Shown here piece by piece: positions 62,320 through 64,000 of a stretch of DNA of 64,000 bases. The translations under genes were made by a program, and so were the position numbers. The notes beneath the pieces were generated by a model. It did no database searches, was not told the DNA's origin, and saw nothing but the letters and a program-made list of their open reading frames with translations. The DNA comes from Adiantum capillus-veneris (Eukaryota; Streptophyta; Polypodiopsida; Polypodiales; Pteridaceae), in the NCBI GenBank assembly GCA_014529385.2, contig CM043958.1, forward strand, positions 81,003,025 through 81,067,024, given 5' to 3'. Position 1 is the stretch's first letter, and each line of letters opens with the position of its first letter.

Positions 62320-62830
62320 GAAACATTTCGGGGTTTCGTGCGTTTCGGGGTTTCGAGGTTTCTGAAATATTTCGTTTCGGAGCTCAAAGAAAGTGAAACA
62401 CAGGTTTCATTTTATATGTATGTTCGTATAATTATACAGGTTTCATTTTATATGTATGTTCGTATAATTATACACATACAAATTCACCTTTCTAGACATG
62501 TGAAATACCAAAATCTATATGTGACACTTGAGTCAAAAGTGAACAAGGTAAGTCAATAGCCAACTGCAACAACGTACAGGTAAAGACGAGGGGGCCAAGC
62601 TGACGTGTAAGGTTCAGAGAGAGAGAGATTATTTGATGTGTGTGAGGGTCAAAAAATTCTATCGATTTTTTGAGGCAGCTTATGTGCATGGCTTAAAAAA
62701 TCCCCAAACGGGTGGTTTGAGGTTAACTGGTCAAAAGGGGGCAAACAAAAAAAAATCAATTCGTTTCTTTGAAACGTTTTGGCCGTTTCGTCGTTTCGGG
62801 GTTTCAAAGGGCTGAAACAGGTTTTTATGT
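62320..62830. repeat. GTTTCGGGGTTTC-bordered segment with a 36-base duplication
   Basis: GTTTCGGGGTTTC occurs at about 62330-62360 and again at about 62785-62800. Inside, a 36-base unit AGGTTTCATTTTATATGTAT... is exactly repeated at 62402 and 62438. Confidence 0.7.
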
Positions 62831-62859
62831 CACTATGCTGTGCTCTCATCGTGTCTCCT

Positions 62860-63900
62860 GTCTACAGGCTGTCTCCCATCTATATCCACTAATGTGAGGC
62901 ATAGATTGCCCCGGGGCTTGATGTGTCTCAGAGTAGAAGACGATGTCTCTTCCCATAAAACTATCCTCAAAAGCACCCACATCAAGGCGCATAGATCCAT
63001 TACAATTCCATGTGGCGTCTTTGAGTGTGGTCCCATAGGTCTCGCACCGTCATGTGGAGCGCCGCTCTACAATCACCACCCGGCCATCTCTGTAGAAGGC
63101 CGTCTTTCCCTTCTCCCTTGCCGCTTGAATCTCTGGCATTACCTCTCATATGTGCAAGTTGTGTGAGAGTGAGGTCATCTCCAAGGGTTTTCTTTAGTGT
63201 AGGGCGCTTCTTCAAGAGGTCCTTCTTTGCCTCCATGGATGGGAAATGGATGATTAAAGCTCTCCCTTTTGAAAGTCACCCCATTGCCTTGTGTCTTCTT
63301 CCCTACCCTCCATGCCTTTGTATGAGTAGCCTCACTACCCATCATGCGGAGAAGTTCTTCGACTTCCCCTTCCACATCATCTCGGTCTTTTAGACCGGTT
63401 ACTCTTATATGCAAGGCTCTAGTTTCCCTTCGCTGCTCTTCTTCTAGAGTTATGTTGATGATTGTAGGAGTGGGGACGGATGTGGTTTCTTTCCCTTTCC
63501 CTTTCTTAGCGACTTCTATCCATTTCTTGGCCTCATCCGCCTTCTTCTGCATCTTCGTGATCACATCCATCCACGAAGACGTCTTTACCACCTTCTCTTT
63601 CTCCTCCTCTGTGATCATCCATACCTGCTCCTTGATGACCTTGATCTTGTCTATCACCGAGGGCTGAAATTCCCCTTCTTCCAATGCACTGCTTACTCTA
63701 TCCGCAAGCTCTCGCTTGAGGGCTGTGACCTCTTCTCTAAGTGCTTGTGAATCCACCTTAAATGCTTGTAGCTCTACGTGCAAGTCCTCTTTCTCCTTCT
63801 TCCATTGCGCGCCTTCATTGAGAAACATTTGAAGAAGGTTGGCTTTCTCTTTCCACCATCCCTCCGTCTCTGCTTTCCATTCTTTCATCTCCCTTTCCAT
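62860..63900 (-). pseudogene. LINE ORF1 with coiled coil and RNA-binding-like domain, frameshifted
   Basis: From 63900, 241 residues: a Lys/Glu/Leu-rich coiled coil (about 1-160), a linker KGKGKETTSVPTPTI, then HIRVTGLKDRDDVEGEVEEL and TKAWRVGKKTQGNGVTFKRE, which match the RRM-like domain of LINE ORF1. A frame change near 63225 moves the C-terminal part (MEAKKDLLKKRPTLKKTLGD, DLTLTQLAHMR) into another frame. More LINE sequence follows to about 62860. ORF1 binds LINE RNA in known families. Confidence 0.75.
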
Positions 63901-64000
63901 TTGTGTTATCCGCTAGTTTGTAAGCACAAAAGTTGCCTTCGTATGGGGCTTACATACTGGTGAAATGATCATGGCCTCCACTGGCGAAGCGCTCATGGCC

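Overview
The window is nuclear DNA of a large, repeat-rich land-plant genome. The support is GT-AG introns, plant-type Copia, Ty3 and LINE elements, long CT/GT/AT microsatellites, and a conserved gene whose introns are swollen by nested transposons. A fern or another large-genome seed-free plant fits best. That is an inference, and the species cannot be named from the sequence.

Two host gene areas stand out. At the left edge (2-2009, +) is the 3' part of a gene that joins a Ulp1-type cysteine protease domain, an acidic linker and an FCP1/NIF-like HAD phosphatase domain in one spliced frame. It converges on an unrecognised two-exon gene (2244-3664, -). The main gene is on the minus strand from at least 59440 down to 17037: a FANCJ/BRIP1-type Fe-S DNA helicase. 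I could place 30 exons by hand, and all junctions keep one frame (1276 codons plus stop). The start and Walker A motif lie beyond the last exon I can see. Its exons form three blocks (59440-58053, 47101-44768, 21138-17037) separated by introns of about 10.95 kb and 23.6 kb.

Those two introns hold most of the mobile DNA. The 23.6-kb intron contains a chain of 5'-truncated LINE tails joined through TG tracts (21.4-27.0 kb), an LTR-like relic (27.05-28.3 kb) and an old Ty3-type element (29.1-43.3 kb). That Ty3 element was itself split by a full-length Copia element (30268-35696, target duplication AGGAC) and by a 5.8-kb LTR element with only gag and protease (36528-42315). The 10.95-kb intron holds a second copy of the gag-protease element (51536-57478, target duplication GAGTC) plus LINE and LTR relics. 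The gag-protease family lacks reverse transcriptase and integrase and carries a G-rich minisatellite. In copy 2 it also carries a piece of a BAHD acyltransferase gene.

Outside the helicase gene, 3.9-10.75 kb holds a broken unrecognised frame and a truncated Copia element. The 10.75-15.4 kb stretch holds microsatellites, a 0.53-kb tandem duplication with small hairpin elements, and a LINE 3' end. The 59.5-64.0 kb stretch holds LINE and Copia remnants, ending in a LINE ORF1 at the right edge.

No tRNA, rRNA or CRISPR array was seen. All exon models were read by eye and need transcript support.
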